In this document: piece after piece, positions 34,574 through 43,817 of the stretch | Position numbering within the stretch: the stretch's first letter is position 1 | Layout: the number at the start of each line of letters is the position of its first letter | Assembly: GCA_964491205.1 (NCBI GenBank) | Contig: CAZBGC010000007.1 | Location: 1 to 64,000, forward strand | Length of the DNA: 64,000 bases | Direction of reading: 5' to 3' | Source of the DNA: K23-9 sp964491205 | GTDB taxonomy: Bacteria > Planctomycetota > Planctomycetia > Pirellulales > Pirellulaceae | Notes under the pieces: model-generated | The model's database searches: none | What the model was told of the DNA's origin: nothing | What the model saw: only the letters and a program-made list of their open reading frames with translations | Translations under genes and position numbers: made by a program

Positions 34574-35434
34574 CTACTTACCAATCAGTCTTGCAAGGTG
34601 TTCCTTGAGTGCAACGCGGACCAACTCGCCCGCGGGTGTCGTGGGAATCAACGATTGAATCGAAACAGTCTGACTTTGATAGCATCGATACGCCACTGGA
34701 AGAGGCACTAAGTCCAGGGAGACTTCCCTGGCTTTGCGAATCGCTCGATCCATGTGAAATGCGCTTGTGATCAAACCAATTCTCCCGGTTGATTCAAAGC
34801 TATTCGGCGGATCACGCAGCCATTCCGTAAGACATTTCATCTCGTCCTCGGTGTCTTCCCCTCCGACCACAAAGATGGCAGCATCCGGGACGCCCACGGA
34901 GACAAGCAATCGCCGAGCCACCTGACCGGGCACGGGCATCGATGGATCCCGGTTCTTCCCGGTACAAATGACGGCCTTCGTTTCGCCAGCGTGCCAAAGC
35001 TGTGCGGCAGAAAACACGCGTTCACCATCCATAGTGAGTTCGTCAACTCCGTAGTCATTCGTCGTTGCCGCGCCGCCCAACACAACCACTGCACGCAAAG
35101 GCAAATCATCCGCCGACAAAGCGACCGTCGGCGGCCGCTCAATCGTTCCGAAAAACGCGATCGCCACGGGCATGTTGAAGCTGAGGGTCAGCACAATCCA
35201 CGCACTGACAAACAGCAAACAAACCCGGCGTTTGCTTTTGAAAAAAAATACGACCGCCATCGCAAACAGAAATAGCCAAAGCAGTCCAACCGGCATCAAG
35301 AATTCTGTAACAGCATGTCCTGCGGCGTTCGCGCCATTTTGAATACGAGTTGCAATCAACAGCACTGCACAGAGTAGGCCGCTTGCCGCAATTCCTCGGC
35401 GTACAGGTTGATCGATCACTGGTACCAAGGGCAT
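34574..35434 (-). CDS. YdcF/ElyC-like DUF218 membrane protein
   Basis: 286 residues from ATG 35434 (MPLVPVIDQPVRRG), chosen because the longer frame to 35536 overlaps the upstream TerB-like gene. Three hydrophobic helices occupy residues 16-90, then the DUF218 domain with AVVVLGGAATTNDYG, SAAQLWHAGETKAVICTG, GGEDTEDEMKCLTEWL and LITSAFHMDRAIRKA, which are the family motifs. Relatives such as ElyC influence envelope biogenesis and lipid carrier use. The 4-bp spacing after the TerB-like gene suggests an operon. Confidence 0.85.
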   Translation of the reverse strand: MPLVPVIDQPVRRGIAASGLLCAVLLIATRIQNGANAAGHAVTEFLMPVGLLWLFLFAMAVVFFFKSKRRVCLLFVSAWIVLTLSFNMPVAIAFFGTIERPPTVALSADDLPLRAVVVLGGAATTNDYGVDELTMDGERVFSAAQLWHAGETKAVICTGKNRDPSMPVPGQVARRLLVSVGVPDAAIFVVGGEDTEDEMKCLTEWLRDPPNSFESTGRIGLITSAFHMDRAIRKAREVSLDLVPLPVAYRCYQSQTVSIQSLIPTTPAGELVRVALKEHLARLIGK

Positions 35435-35438
35435 CGTT

Positions 35439-36119
35439 TCAAGCTGTACTCGCCGGCGACAGCACACCCAGGCTAGACCCAACTTTCTCAAGCATTTTGC
35501 GTTCTTCGGGTGCAACGTGTCCGTCCGCCATGGCAATTTCTGACAGGTACACCATCACCTTCTCTTTCGCTTCGGTGTCCAGGCTGTCACGCAACATCAG
35601 CGCCAAGTCTTCAACAGGCGGCAAGTCTTTTCCGTGTTGGACAATCATTCGGAGCGCTGCTTCATCAAACTCGTCAAACACCTCGTCGCCGGCTTTTTCA
35701 GCAGCAACTAGCTCGGCTTCTTCCACCTTGCCGTCCGCCAAAATCATACTAGCGGCCAACGCAGCACCGACTGCGTTCAAGTCAACAATCTTGGGACTTT
35801 CGGGCAATCCCAAATCAGAGAGTTTCTTTGCAACGGATTTCGGATTGGGCCCCACAAACGCACCCCGAATCAGGTTGTACAAAATGAAACACGGATTGAT
35901 GAAAATCGCATACAAGCTGAACCAACCGATCAGTGCAGACAAACCAGCTTCACCTAAAACTTTCTTTCGCACACATGTCACGCAACCAATGTAGGTTTTG
36001 GAACCGATCAAGTAAGCGACCAGCAGACCACGGACGTACGGCGCAGTAGCTGTCGTTTCCAATGAATTCGTTTGGCAATAGGGGCAGGGATAACCAGCTG
36101 ATGCGTCTTGGCTCATCAT
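35439..36119 (-). CDS. TerB-like domain membrane protein with N-terminal zinc ribbon
   Basis: 226 residues. A four-Cys knuckle (PCPYC at 12-15 and CVTC at 46-49) suggests a zinc ribbon at the N-terminus. Two hydrophobic segments follow at about 57-90 (ALIGWFSLYAIFINPCFILY). The C-terminal half is an all-helical TerB-like domain with AASMILADGKVEEAELVAAE and LSEIAMADGHVAPEERKML, the paired acidic motifs that bind metal in TerB. No other tellurite-resistance genes are near, so a general metal or stress role is more likely. Next gene (YdcF-like) begins 4 bp downstream. Confidence 0.8.
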   Translation of the reverse strand: MMSQDASAGYPCPYCQTNSLETTATAPYVRGLLVAYLIGSKTYIGCVTCVRKKVLGEAGLSALIGWFSLYAIFINPCFILYNLIRGAFVGPNPKSVAKKLSDLGLPESPKIVDLNAVGAALAASMILADGKVEEAELVAAEKAGDEVFDEFDEAALRMIVQHGKDLPPVEDLALMLRDSLDTEAKEKVMVYLSEIAMADGHVAPEERKMLEKVGSSLGVLSPASTA

Positions 36120-36243
36120 CGTCCTCGCTTGCGTTAGTTGTCGTCAGTGTCAAAGCCACTCGCTCAACAAAGATAACGGATTCCAAGGGTGAGCGCGTCG
36201 GGGATACCTGAAAAAAGATGGCTTCCAACAGCGGATAGACGCC

Positions 36244-36280
36244 CAAAAGAAAGGCCTCGCCCGAATGTTCCTGACGAGGC
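36244..36280 (-). terminator. Rho-independent terminator, probably for polA
   Basis: On the minus strand GCCTCG (36280-36275) pairs with CGAGGC (36259-36254) across a 15-nt loop and is followed by CTTTCTTTT. It lies about 250 bp beyond the polA stop and 125 bp before the TerB-like gene start, in a 408-bp gap where I see nothing else. Confidence 0.6.
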
Positions 36281-36527
36281 TTAAAGTCCGTTGCTGATGA
36301 AGATCAACTATCAAGCAATCGACTGGTTCAGTTGCTCTTGGATTGTCTCATCTGATTCACACGTCCCAGCGAGCCCCCAGACCCAGATGGGCAGGCTAAT
36401 TGCGTCCGCGTGCGATCAAACGCTGCACATGCCGTTTCTGCGACAATCGGGACCACTGGATGGTCGCCTGCTTCCATCTCCACCTCGGATTGTGCCTTAA
36501 TTTCCAAACCGCCAGCGCTGGCCGAGC

Positions 36528-39377
36528 CTAGTGAGCTTCAAGCCAATTGGCTCCTGTTCCCATTTCAACAACAATCGGAACGGTCATTGGCATAGCAGTT
36601 TTCATGGCCTCTTCGATCACTGGCATGACTGCGTCGGCTTCCGATTTGGGCATGTCAAAGACCAATTCGTCGTGAACGGTCAACAACATTTTGGTTTGGA
36701 ATTCGCCCGCTTGAAGCGCTCGGTGCACGCGAATCATCGCCAGTTTCAGCATGTCCGCCGCTGTACCCTGAATTGGGCTGTTCATTGCCAAACGCTCAGC
36801 CGCTTTGACAACACCTTTGCTCTTGGAATTGATATCCCGAAGGTAACGCCTGCGTCCGGTCCCCGTCGCCACGTAACCGTGCTCTTTGGCAAATGCGATC
36901 GTGCGATCAATGTACTCCTGAACGCCCGGGTATTTCTCAAAGTAGTTGTCAATCAGCTCTTTCGCTTCGCCGCGCGGAATGTTCAACCGCTGCTGCAATC
37001 CGAACGCAGAGATCCCGTAGATAATCCCGAAGTTGACTGTCTTTGCTTTGTCGCGCATCTCACGCGTCACATCATCAATCTCAACTTTGTAGACCTTTGA
37101 CGCGGTCACCGTATGAATGTCTTCGCCCGAGACAAACGCCTCCATCATTCCTTCATCACCACTCAGTTCGGCCATCACACGCAGTTCAATCTGCGAATAA
37201 TCAGCTGAGAGCAACAAGTGATCTTCGTCACGGGCCACAAATGCGGCCCGAATATCGCGTCCACGTTCTTTGCGAATCGGAATCGTTTGCAAATTAGGAT
37301 TATTCGACTGCATCCGCCCGGTCGATGTCCACGCTTGACTGTAGTGAGTATGCAGTCGCCCTGTCACTGGATTGACAGACTCGGGAAGTTGATCGACGTA
37401 CACGGATTTTAATTTCCGTGCGTTGCGGTATTCCAAGACGTTGCGAATGATTTCATGCCGTGGGGCCAGTCGTTCTAGCTCGGCTTCACGCGTTGAATAT
37501 TGTCCGGTCGCGGTCTTCTTTGGATTGTCTTCCAGTTTTAGCTCGTCATAAAGCACGATGCCAAGTTGCTTGGGCGAGTCGATATTGAATTCGTGCCCAG
37601 ACGCAGAGAAAATCTGCGCCTGCAGATCTTCGATCTCTTTTCCCAGTTTCACTGAGTAAGCATTCAACGCTGGCACATTCAAATTGATGCCCTCGTACTC
37701 CATGTCAACCAAGACAGGAATCAGTGGACATTCCACGTCGTAGCAGACTTCGGCGACACCACGCTCTTCGATATCCGGCGCAATCGCATCGGCCAGTTGC
37801 AGTGTGATATCAGCATCTTCGCAAGCGTACTGACACAGTCGATCCGGCGCGATATCGCGCATGTTCTTTTGATCGTCGCCTTTAGGTCCTATCAAATCGC
37901 TGGTCGGAATCGGTTTGTAGTTCAGATAAAGCGACGCAAGGTAGTCCAAGCCGTGACGCATCTCTGGCTCTTTCATGCTGTGAGCCAGCATGGTGTCCAT
38001 CAGCGGCCCGCGGACATCGACGCCATGCCACTTCAGTAGCGTGATGTCGTACTTCAAGTTATGCCCGACTTTCTTGATAGACTCGTCACCAAGCACGTCG
38101 GCGAACTCCGCCAGAATCGCCTTCGCATTTTCTCGCTCGCTCGCCTCGTCCCAAGTCGACTTGACGTTGCTCTGGCCGGTCGGCGTAATGACTACATAGT
38201 ATGCCTCATGGCTCTTAAATGAAATTGCCAAGCCCAGGGGCATCGCGCTGCGAGCATCCAAGCCAGTCGTTTCTGTATCAAAACAAAATCGCTGCTGCGA
38301 TTTCAACTTCTCAATCAGCTCCGCACGGCCTTCCGCTGTATCCACCGTTTTGTAGTCGTGCTGAACATCATCGATTGTTTTTTCGTCAGTCGGTTCGTCG
38401 AACAACGTAGCCTGAATTTCTGTTTCTCGCTTTTCGCGGATCACGTCAGCGCGAACACCGGCGGATGAAAATGACTTACCGAACATGCGTTTGCCTAACG
38501 TGTCAAATTCAAGCTCCATCAACAGCTCTTTCAGTTTTTCCTCATCGAACGACTTCCAGGCAAGCGAATCCAAATCAACTTCGACTGGCACATCCAATTG
38601 GATCGTCACCAGGCGTTTTGACAACAAGGCTTGATCGTGATTTTCAATCACACGTTCTTTCTGTTTGCCTTTGAGCTCTTCCACATTGGCGAGCAGGTTT
38701 TCGACCGTGCCGTATTTTGCGATCAACTTTTGAGCGGTCTTGGGACCAATCCCTGGGACACCCGGGATGTTGTCGCTGCTGTCGCCCATCAGCCCCAGAA
38801 TATCGATGACCTGATCAACACGCTCGACCTCCCACTTTTTTAATACTGCAGGAATGTCAAGGATTTCAGAGTCGCCGCCTTGCCGACCAGGCTTGTAGAC
38901 ATGCACGTTGGGACGCACCAACTGGTGATAATCCTTGTCCGGTGTCACCATCCATGTTTCAAATCCGGCTTCGTCGGCCTTGACCGACACGGTGCCAATG
39001 ATGTCGTCAGCTTCGTACCCGGGCATACGCACTGACGTGATATTGAATGCCTCGAACAGTCGATCGATATAGGGCAGTTGCTTCGCGATATCTTCGGGCA
39101 TTTCGTCGCGCTGAGCTTTGTACTCTGGGAATTCAATGTGCCGCTGCGTGGGTTCCTTGGTATCGAAAGCGACCATCAAGTGAGTTGGCTTTTCGCGTTT
39201 GATGATGTCCGAAACAGCATTGACCATGCCAAAGATCGCCGACGTACACAGGCCACCCGAAGTGAACCGTGGGCTTCGAACCAACGCAAAGTGCGCGCGG
39301 TAGGTAAGTGCCATGCCGTCCAACAGATAAAGCCGTTTGTCGTGGGCAAAAAGATCATCAGCAGAAGAATCGGGCAT
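36528..39377 (-). CDS. polA: DNA polymerase I
   Basis: 949 residues with all three activities. The 5'-3' exonuclease domain opens LYLLDGMALTYRAHFAL and has GVPGIGPKTAQKLI. The 3'-5' proofreading domain keeps its motif I acids in RFCFDTETTGLDA at about residue 365, so proofreading should be active. The polymerase domain has LLSADYSQIELRVMAELS (motif A), DKAKTVNFGIIYGISAFG (motif B) and LTVHDELVFDMP (motif C). The ATG at 39377 starts MPDSSADDLFAHDKRLY. Flanked by 205 bp of non-coding sequence upstream and a terminator downstream. Confidence 0.97.
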   Translation of the reverse strand: MPDSSADDLFAHDKRLYLLDGMALTYRAHFALVRSPRFTSGGLCTSAIFGMVNAVSDIIKREKPTHLMVAFDTKEPTQRHIEFPEYKAQRDEMPEDIAKQLPYIDRLFEAFNITSVRMPGYEADDIIGTVSVKADEAGFETWMVTPDKDYHQLVRPNVHVYKPGRQGGDSEILDIPAVLKKWEVERVDQVIDILGLMGDSSDNIPGVPGIGPKTAQKLIAKYGTVENLLANVEELKGKQKERVIENHDQALLSKRLVTIQLDVPVEVDLDSLAWKSFDEEKLKELLMELEFDTLGKRMFGKSFSSAGVRADVIREKRETEIQATLFDEPTDEKTIDDVQHDYKTVDTAEGRAELIEKLKSQQRFCFDTETTGLDARSAMPLGLAISFKSHEAYYVVITPTGQSNVKSTWDEASERENAKAILAEFADVLGDESIKKVGHNLKYDITLLKWHGVDVRGPLMDTMLAHSMKEPEMRHGLDYLASLYLNYKPIPTSDLIGPKGDDQKNMRDIAPDRLCQYACEDADITLQLADAIAPDIEERGVAEVCYDVECPLIPVLVDMEYEGINLNVPALNAYSVKLGKEIEDLQAQIFSASGHEFNIDSPKQLGIVLYDELKLEDNPKKTATGQYSTREAELERLAPRHEIIRNVLEYRNARKLKSVYVDQLPESVNPVTGRLHTHYSQAWTSTGRMQSNNPNLQTIPIRKERGRDIRAAFVARDEDHLLLSADYSQIELRVMAELSGDEGMMEAFVSGEDIHTVTASKVYKVEIDDVTREMRDKAKTVNFGIIYGISAFGLQQRLNIPRGEAKELIDNYFEKYPGVQEYIDRTIAFAKEHGYVATGTGRRRYLRDINSKSKGVVKAAERLAMNSPIQGTAADMLKLAMIRVHRALQAGEFQTKMLLTVHDELVFDMPKSEADAVMPVIEEAMKTAMPMTVPIVVEMGTGANWLEAH

Positions 39378-39582
39378 TGACGTGTCCGGTGCGAATCGAT
39401 GGAGAGTACGGCATCAATTTACCCGGCAGCGAGCAACTTGTTTAGCCTGCGTGGCTGTCGAATGAGGCTCCGCGATCAGCAGCAATCTTCTACTCGCAAA
39501 GCTGCACCTTGTCGTAAACATCGCGCAGCTTCAATGGCTGCTCCAAGCTAGTGGTCAGCCACGAGAGGAAAAAACCCCACGG

Positions 39583-41208
39583 CTACTCAATACAGACGAT
39601 CTCCTTAATCGTGTGCGCATAAAGACACCCATCGGCAAAACTCAAGCTTGCTCGACTAAACGATTCGCCAATAGGGCCCAGATCGTTAATCGCGACGATA
39701 GCTCCTTCGTCAAACTTCTCTGCCGTCGCATCGATCACATAGACCGTTCCCGACAGGGTGGGGACGTACAGGTATTTTCCAACCACGGTTGGGATCTGGG
39801 ATGCGTGGTGGCCCCAGCCATTTCCGCGTGAACGATCATCGCCCATCACCACATGCCCTGCGGTGTTTTTGCACGAGTTCGGCGCAAACGCCCAAAGCTG
39901 CACCGGCAGGACCTTGGGCGGTTTTCGTTGCGACCCTCTTTGAGCGGCGATCGTCTCGTCGGACATTCCACGCCAATCCCAAAGCAACTCGTCGACATCA
40001 CTCTCAGGATTTCGCCGAAGTTGCACCGGCAGCTGCAAGTAGCTGACTTTGCCCATCATCAGATCCACTCGTCCAAGCCAGGGACGTGTGTACGCACGAA
40101 AGTAGTGGTAGCGATCAGCCAGCACGTTGGACTGCTGAATAAGTGCCCGCGTCTTTTTACCCAGATCAACCGACACGATTTCGTCGGCCCAGGTATCGTC
40201 GTCGATGCGTTTTCGTAGCGGCACCTCGCTGACAATTGATGCACGCGATTTGATCTTTCCCGTTTTGCCCTCGACCCACAAATGCTCACCCGCATCAAAC
40301 ACCAATACTTCACTACCCGTGGTGTGAAAGGTCTGCGTGCTCATGAATTGCTTTAATGGCAGTGTCCATAGCGTCTTGCCGTCTTCGGCGCTGACCAAGG
40401 ACACGCCTTCGGGCGTCTCAGGGGGTGAATGACCTCCACCGCGACCAACGACAATGACCTTGCGACCGTCGGCGAATTCCATCGGCAACGAAACACTGCC
40501 CATGTTGACGCCGCAGGTGGTCTTCCAAGTCGGCTTGCCCGTTTTGAAATCCAATGCTTGTAGTTGGGTCCATTCTTCCCGCGGAGCGTCCTTGTGGTCG
40601 TGGGTGAAGTGTCCGTGTTTGTCCGGCATGTAGGACTGCCTGACAAACACCACATTGCTGCCAACCAAGAACGGCTGCGTTCTGCCCACGGGCATCATGG
40701 TGTTCTGCCACACCAAGTTGCCTGCGAAGTCGTAGCATGCGATCCGTCCCGATGCGTTGAAGAAGCAAACATGCGTGCCATCGGTGACCGGGGGCGGACC
40801 GGTACTGTCACTGAAGCAACCCGATAGTCGCAGCGGAAAATCACCCGGGATATCGCGCGTCCAAATCGTCTCGCCCGTTTCCGTATCGCAGCACCATGCG
40901 ACAACGTTTTGCCCCAACTGGCTGTCCTGGTTCACCGGCTGCATGGTGGTGAAAAACAATCGATTGCCGTAAACAATCACCGTGCTTTGGCCAGTTTCTG
41001 GGAGCGTCTTACGCCACTTGATTGACCGGTTGCGAACGACACTCCATTTTGTCGGCGCTTCACCCAGTAACACCTCAAAGTTCCCATGGGGGCCGCTGCC
41101 TTGGGGCCAAACGGAATTTTCTTCCGCAAGCGGCTGCGCAAACGCATGACCCGTGAACGTCAAAGCGAAAGCAAGCATGAAAACGCAACGCAAAAAATCG
41201 TAAATCAT
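39583..41208 (-). CDS. Secreted PQQ-like beta-propeller protein
   Basis: 541 residues from ATG 41208 (MIYDFLRCVFMLAFALT), which begins directly with a signal peptide ending near GHAFA-QPLAEE. The open frame extends to 41424, but that part lacks coding character. Blade repeats include TVIVYGNRLFFTTMQPV, PPPVTDGTHVCFFNASGR, KYLYVPTLSGTVYVIDATAEK (in parts) and ASLSFADGCLYAHTIKE. It resembles the propeller protein at 17144-18439 but is longer. No catalytic residues identified. Unknown substrate; likely periplasmic. Confidence 0.83.
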   Translation of the reverse strand: MIYDFLRCVFMLAFALTFTGHAFAQPLAEENSVWPQGSGPHGNFEVLLGEAPTKWSVVRNRSIKWRKTLPETGQSTVIVYGNRLFFTTMQPVNQDSQLGQNVVAWCCDTETGETIWTRDIPGDFPLRLSGCFSDSTGPPPVTDGTHVCFFNASGRIACYDFAGNLVWQNTMMPVGRTQPFLVGSNVVFVRQSYMPDKHGHFTHDHKDAPREEWTQLQALDFKTGKPTWKTTCGVNMGSVSLPMEFADGRKVIVVGRGGGHSPPETPEGVSLVSAEDGKTLWTLPLKQFMSTQTFHTTGSEVLVFDAGEHLWVEGKTGKIKSRASIVSEVPLRKRIDDDTWADEIVSVDLGKKTRALIQQSNVLADRYHYFRAYTRPWLGRVDLMMGKVSYLQLPVQLRRNPESDVDELLWDWRGMSDETIAAQRGSQRKPPKVLPVQLWAFAPNSCKNTAGHVVMGDDRSRGNGWGHHASQIPTVVGKYLYVPTLSGTVYVIDATAEKFDEGAIVAINDLGPIGESFSRASLSFADGCLYAHTIKEIVCIE

Positions 41209-41619
41209 GGCGACCCAATCAAGAACAAAGCGAAACACAACTGCGGAGCACAGTGTATCAGATGGTCCAAGAAAGCCACTTCGCGGCGTCGTTTTCTTGA
41301 TTGGTTGAATCGTTACGAATTTGGTCGACGTGCGAACGTTGAGGCGACGAGCTCGAATTAGTTGGGCTGACTGGTCCCGGTGGTCGTTGGCAGTAGCGTT
41401 GCCAGCCATTTCCCCGCAGCCCACCCGACACGAACGCGATCACCCAGAAGGCCGCATCAATCCCAGGATCCTTCAGCACGGCCAAACCAACAAGCATCCA
41501 CGTGGAACTTTACAGTCACGATCGCGGAAAGCTCGCACCACCAACAACTCGTGCCACCCAAATCGCACCAAGCCAACATCATCACCCACAAATCTCGCCC
41601 CAAAAGCCCCTGGACAAAC
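41209..41619. other. Non-coding stretch at the start of the accessory island
   Basis: About 410 bp between the propeller gene start and the first repeat. It should contain the propeller promoter. A minus-strand frame (41258-41497) with a short hydrophobic stretch is open but has no further support. Base composition becomes C- and A-rich towards the repeat. Confidence 0.4.
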
Positions 41620-41870
41620 CTAAACCCAAAAACCAAGCCGCTTCCCCGCCCTGAGCCAACGGCATCGGAAAAAATCATGCCGGACGCATCCCAGAGAATT
41701 AGATCCCTAATTGCAATCCCTCAGTTGGACCACACTTTCCCCAAGCTTATCGAACAAATATTTCGACCACGGGCAAAGGCGTTCCACAGCCACCCGATCC
41801 AAGCCCCGACCCCCAAAAAAATACGACAACCCGCTCGCAGCCCAGCGTGGTCAAAGTCTTATTGGTTCTA
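41620..41870 (+). repeat. Island repeat A, copy 1 (diverged, about 250 bp)
   Basis: Shares with copies at 44667 and 46600 the landmarks aacccaaaaaccaag near its left side, ccggacgcatcc, a ccacccgatc-aagcccc block, and the right end gtcttattggttct. It is shorter and more diverged than the other two. All copies have the same orientation. Its right end coincides with the stop of the small minus-strand gene at 41868. No open frame is conserved between copies, so it looks non-coding. Confidence 0.75.
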
Positions 41871-42212
41871 CACGCTCTTTGTGTTTGATATTGCGAAGCC
41901 AAAACCGACGAGTTGTGTGAATCCATAAACCAAGACACAGCCGCATAAGGAGACGATACCTGCGACGGCGATTGAAATGGATCGGCTGCGTGCAACTACA
42001 GCATCGTGGCCTGACGCAACGCGATTTGGCAGGTATACGGGAGCCGCTTCCCCGACCGGATCGTCGAAGCAACCGTTTGATTGAGGCAGTTCTAGATTGC
42101 TCCAATCGGCGTCAAGTCTTGCGGCCTCTGCAGTCGATGCTCGATACGAGTGTTCGGTGATGAGTAATGCAGAAACGACAGCAATCGATGCAAAGGAGAT
42201 GAGCACTCGCAT
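41868..42212 (-). CDS. Small two-helix membrane protein, unknown
   Basis: 114 residues from ATG 42212. One hydrophobic helix at the N-terminus (VLISFASIAVVSALLI) and one near the C-terminus (SISIAVAGIVSLCGCVLVYG) with a polar loop between. No family recognised. The start at 42212 is 30 bp downstream of a perfect 17-bp inverted repeat. Its 3' end touches repeat A. Similar layout to the SMI1/KNR4 gene at 43818, suggesting an accessory cassette. Confidence 0.45.
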   Translation of the reverse strand: MRVLISFASIAVVSALLITEHSYRASTAEAARLDADWSNLELPQSNGCFDDPVGEAAPVYLPNRVASGHDAVVARSRSISIAVAGIVSLCGCVLVYGFTQLVGFGFAISNTKSV

Positions 42213-42241
42213 GACCCACGCGCCTGTTGTAGAACGACTTG

Positions 42242-42278
42242 CGATCCATGACGGCACGGGACGTGCCGTCATGGATCG
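42242..42278. repeat. Perfect 17-bp inverted repeat (fold-back hairpin)
   Basis: The left arm 42242-42258 and right arm 42262-42278 are exact reverse complements (core GACGGCACG / CGTGCCGTC) with the 3-base loop GGA. It sits 29 bases before the ATG of the small membrane protein. A related, imperfect copy with the same GCACG-GGA-CGTGC centre lies at 44341-44377 at the same relative position before the SMI1 gene. A 100-bp similarity continues to about 42365, ending in gatagctgctg and gtgccaat. Confidence 0.85.
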
Positions 42279-42365
42279 TGCATTTAAATTTGGTGAATAT
42301 ACGAACCCGCTATCTAACTCAAAGAGAGTTTAGTGGATAGCTGCTGACGGTGCCAATCGATGGAG

Positions 42366-42649
42366 AATCCAGTAGCTATAGCTGTTTGGTTGGTGATTCG
42401 GTTGGCTCCAGGCCCTTTGCGTCTCAACCGACCGAGCATTGACCGACTGAGCCACCGCACATCTCAAAAGCATGAACAACAGCATCACGACCGCGTGCCT
42501 CATCCGCTTGAGCTAATCACACCAAGAAGACAACTCAGAATCCAGTAACGGTCGAGATCACCTAGTAACGCCAATGTGATGCCCATGTCTAATACGCTTT
42601 GTGCGGTCCTACGGTGAATCTCATGGTTCTGAGCCGCAATCCTACTCAA
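42366..42649. other. Non-coding spacer in the island
   Basis: About 285 bp. It contains aactcagaatccagt at 42532-42546, which recurs at 46189-46203. No gene is supported. Confidence 0.45.
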
Positions 42650-43144
42650 TCAATACGCTGTAATTGAAAACATCTCCCAATCCAAAATTGTCTCGTCTTG
42701 TGATGCGATCAGCAGCCAATCTGCCTGCGCCTCGAACCCGAACGTAAGTCCGATGCGACTGTAGAACAGATAGAAAATCACATCTCGATCTTGTGATTGA
42801 TCACTGATCTTTGTCATCCAGTCCGCCAACCGCCTCCCGTAAATGTATCGCGCATTTTGTATCGATATCGGCTTGCCTAATTCCATCACTTGGTGGAAAT
42901 CACTTAGTTGATGCCCGACCATGAAGTCAAACGCGTGGATATTTAACGAAGGGCTGCGCGGTTGGCCTGACGTAAAGTGAGGGTGATTTGCAATGATGGC
43001 GTCGTTAAGTGCAGCCACCTGAGTATCGTACATCTCGACTTGGACGCCGAACGTCTCGTGTGCGCGAACGACCGGCGGAACGTCTCGCTCGCATCCAGCA
43101 GCGAAAACGCATGCAACGACTGCGACGGGAGTGAAGCTGCTCAT
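42650..43144 (-). CDS. Putative lipoprotein, unknown function
   Basis: 164 residues. The N-terminus MSSFTPVAVVACVFAAGCERD is a short signal peptide with lipobox FAAGC at Cys18, so a lipid-anchored extracytoplasmic protein is predicted. The rest is mixed alpha/beta in appearance, with MVGHQLSDFHQVMELGKPI and ADWLLIASQDETILDWEMF; no family recognised. The ATG is at 43144. It follows the frameshifted membrane gene on the same strand by about 100 bp. Confidence 0.6.
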   Translation of the reverse strand: MSSFTPVAVVACVFAAGCERDVPPVVRAHETFGVQVEMYDTQVAALNDAIIANHPHFTSGQPRSPSLNIHAFDFMVGHQLSDFHQVMELGKPISIQNARYIYGRRLADWMTKISDQSQDRDVIFYLFYSRIGLTFGFEAQADWLLIASQDETILDWEMFSITAY

Positions 43145-43242
43145 GTCACAGAACCGTGCCCGTCACCGAGCAGGAACAGTAATGCATCCATTCGTATAAT
43201 CGCGCGAGCCGTCCTTTGATGCACGGAATGGTTTCCCGTTTT

Positions 43243-43799
43243 CTAGAGGTTGAACCGAAAGAGCGAACGCCAAAAACCCATTGTAAACTCTGATGATGCC
43301 GTGCGTTGGCATCGTTCGTTCGCTGAGTAGAGGAAGGTCAGGGCGTTCAGCGACAGGATGAAGCCTTGAGCAAAAGTAGCCCACCCTGCAAGTAACCCGA
43401 CGGCGACTGTTCCAATTGCGGTCCCGGTCATTGATGTACCGACAAGAAAAGCAGCGGACGAGAGAGAAGGTATGTGTGTCGTGGTACATGCCAATATCTT
43501 GAGATTGAACCAACCCGCATCTTTGGCAGCACATAGGCAAATATGAGCGATGGGATCAGCATAATCGCAACGGCAATGATTAGAAACGAATCCCGCGGCG
43601 TGTGAAGGCCTTGTCGCGCAAATTCGTTCACATGCGGATATAGCGCGATGTGCATTACTGCAATCGCACTCACACCGCCGACGCAAAGTGGTGCTTTCAT
43701 TCGAGCAAGATGCTTAGTCGGGGGAACGGTAGCAATACGCGGGCGGCGGCGAAAGACGTAGCCATTGCCGAAACGACGACTACCGAAGCTCTGTATCAT
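43243..43799 (-). pseudogene. Frameshifted small multi-helix membrane protein
   Basis: Two overlapping minus-strand frames join into one sensible protein. The first (from 43799; better start MKAPLCVGGVSA near 43700) carries helices up to SFLIIAVAIMLIPSLIFAYVLPK. The second continues from DAGWFNLKILACTTTH with helices FLVGTSMTGTAIGTVAVGLL and FILSLNALTFLY to a stop at 43243. The shift is by one base near 43520, around GCTGCCAAAGATG. No classical slippery heptamer is present, so an inactivating indel or a sequence error is more likely than programmed shifting. Family unknown. Confidence 0.5.
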
Positions 43800-43817
43800 C
43801 GCATGGTTCCCCGCTCT

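Noticed and set aside
41380..41928. 182-residue plus-strand ORF
   Set aside because: Extremely rich in Pro, Lys, Ser and Thr from the C/A-rich repeat sequence; no protein-like pattern and it overlaps repeat A copy 1.
43500..43540. Programmed -1 frameshift in the small membrane gene
   Set aside because: The site CTGCCAAAGATG lacks an X-XXY-YYZ heptamer and no downstream pseudoknot is apparent.
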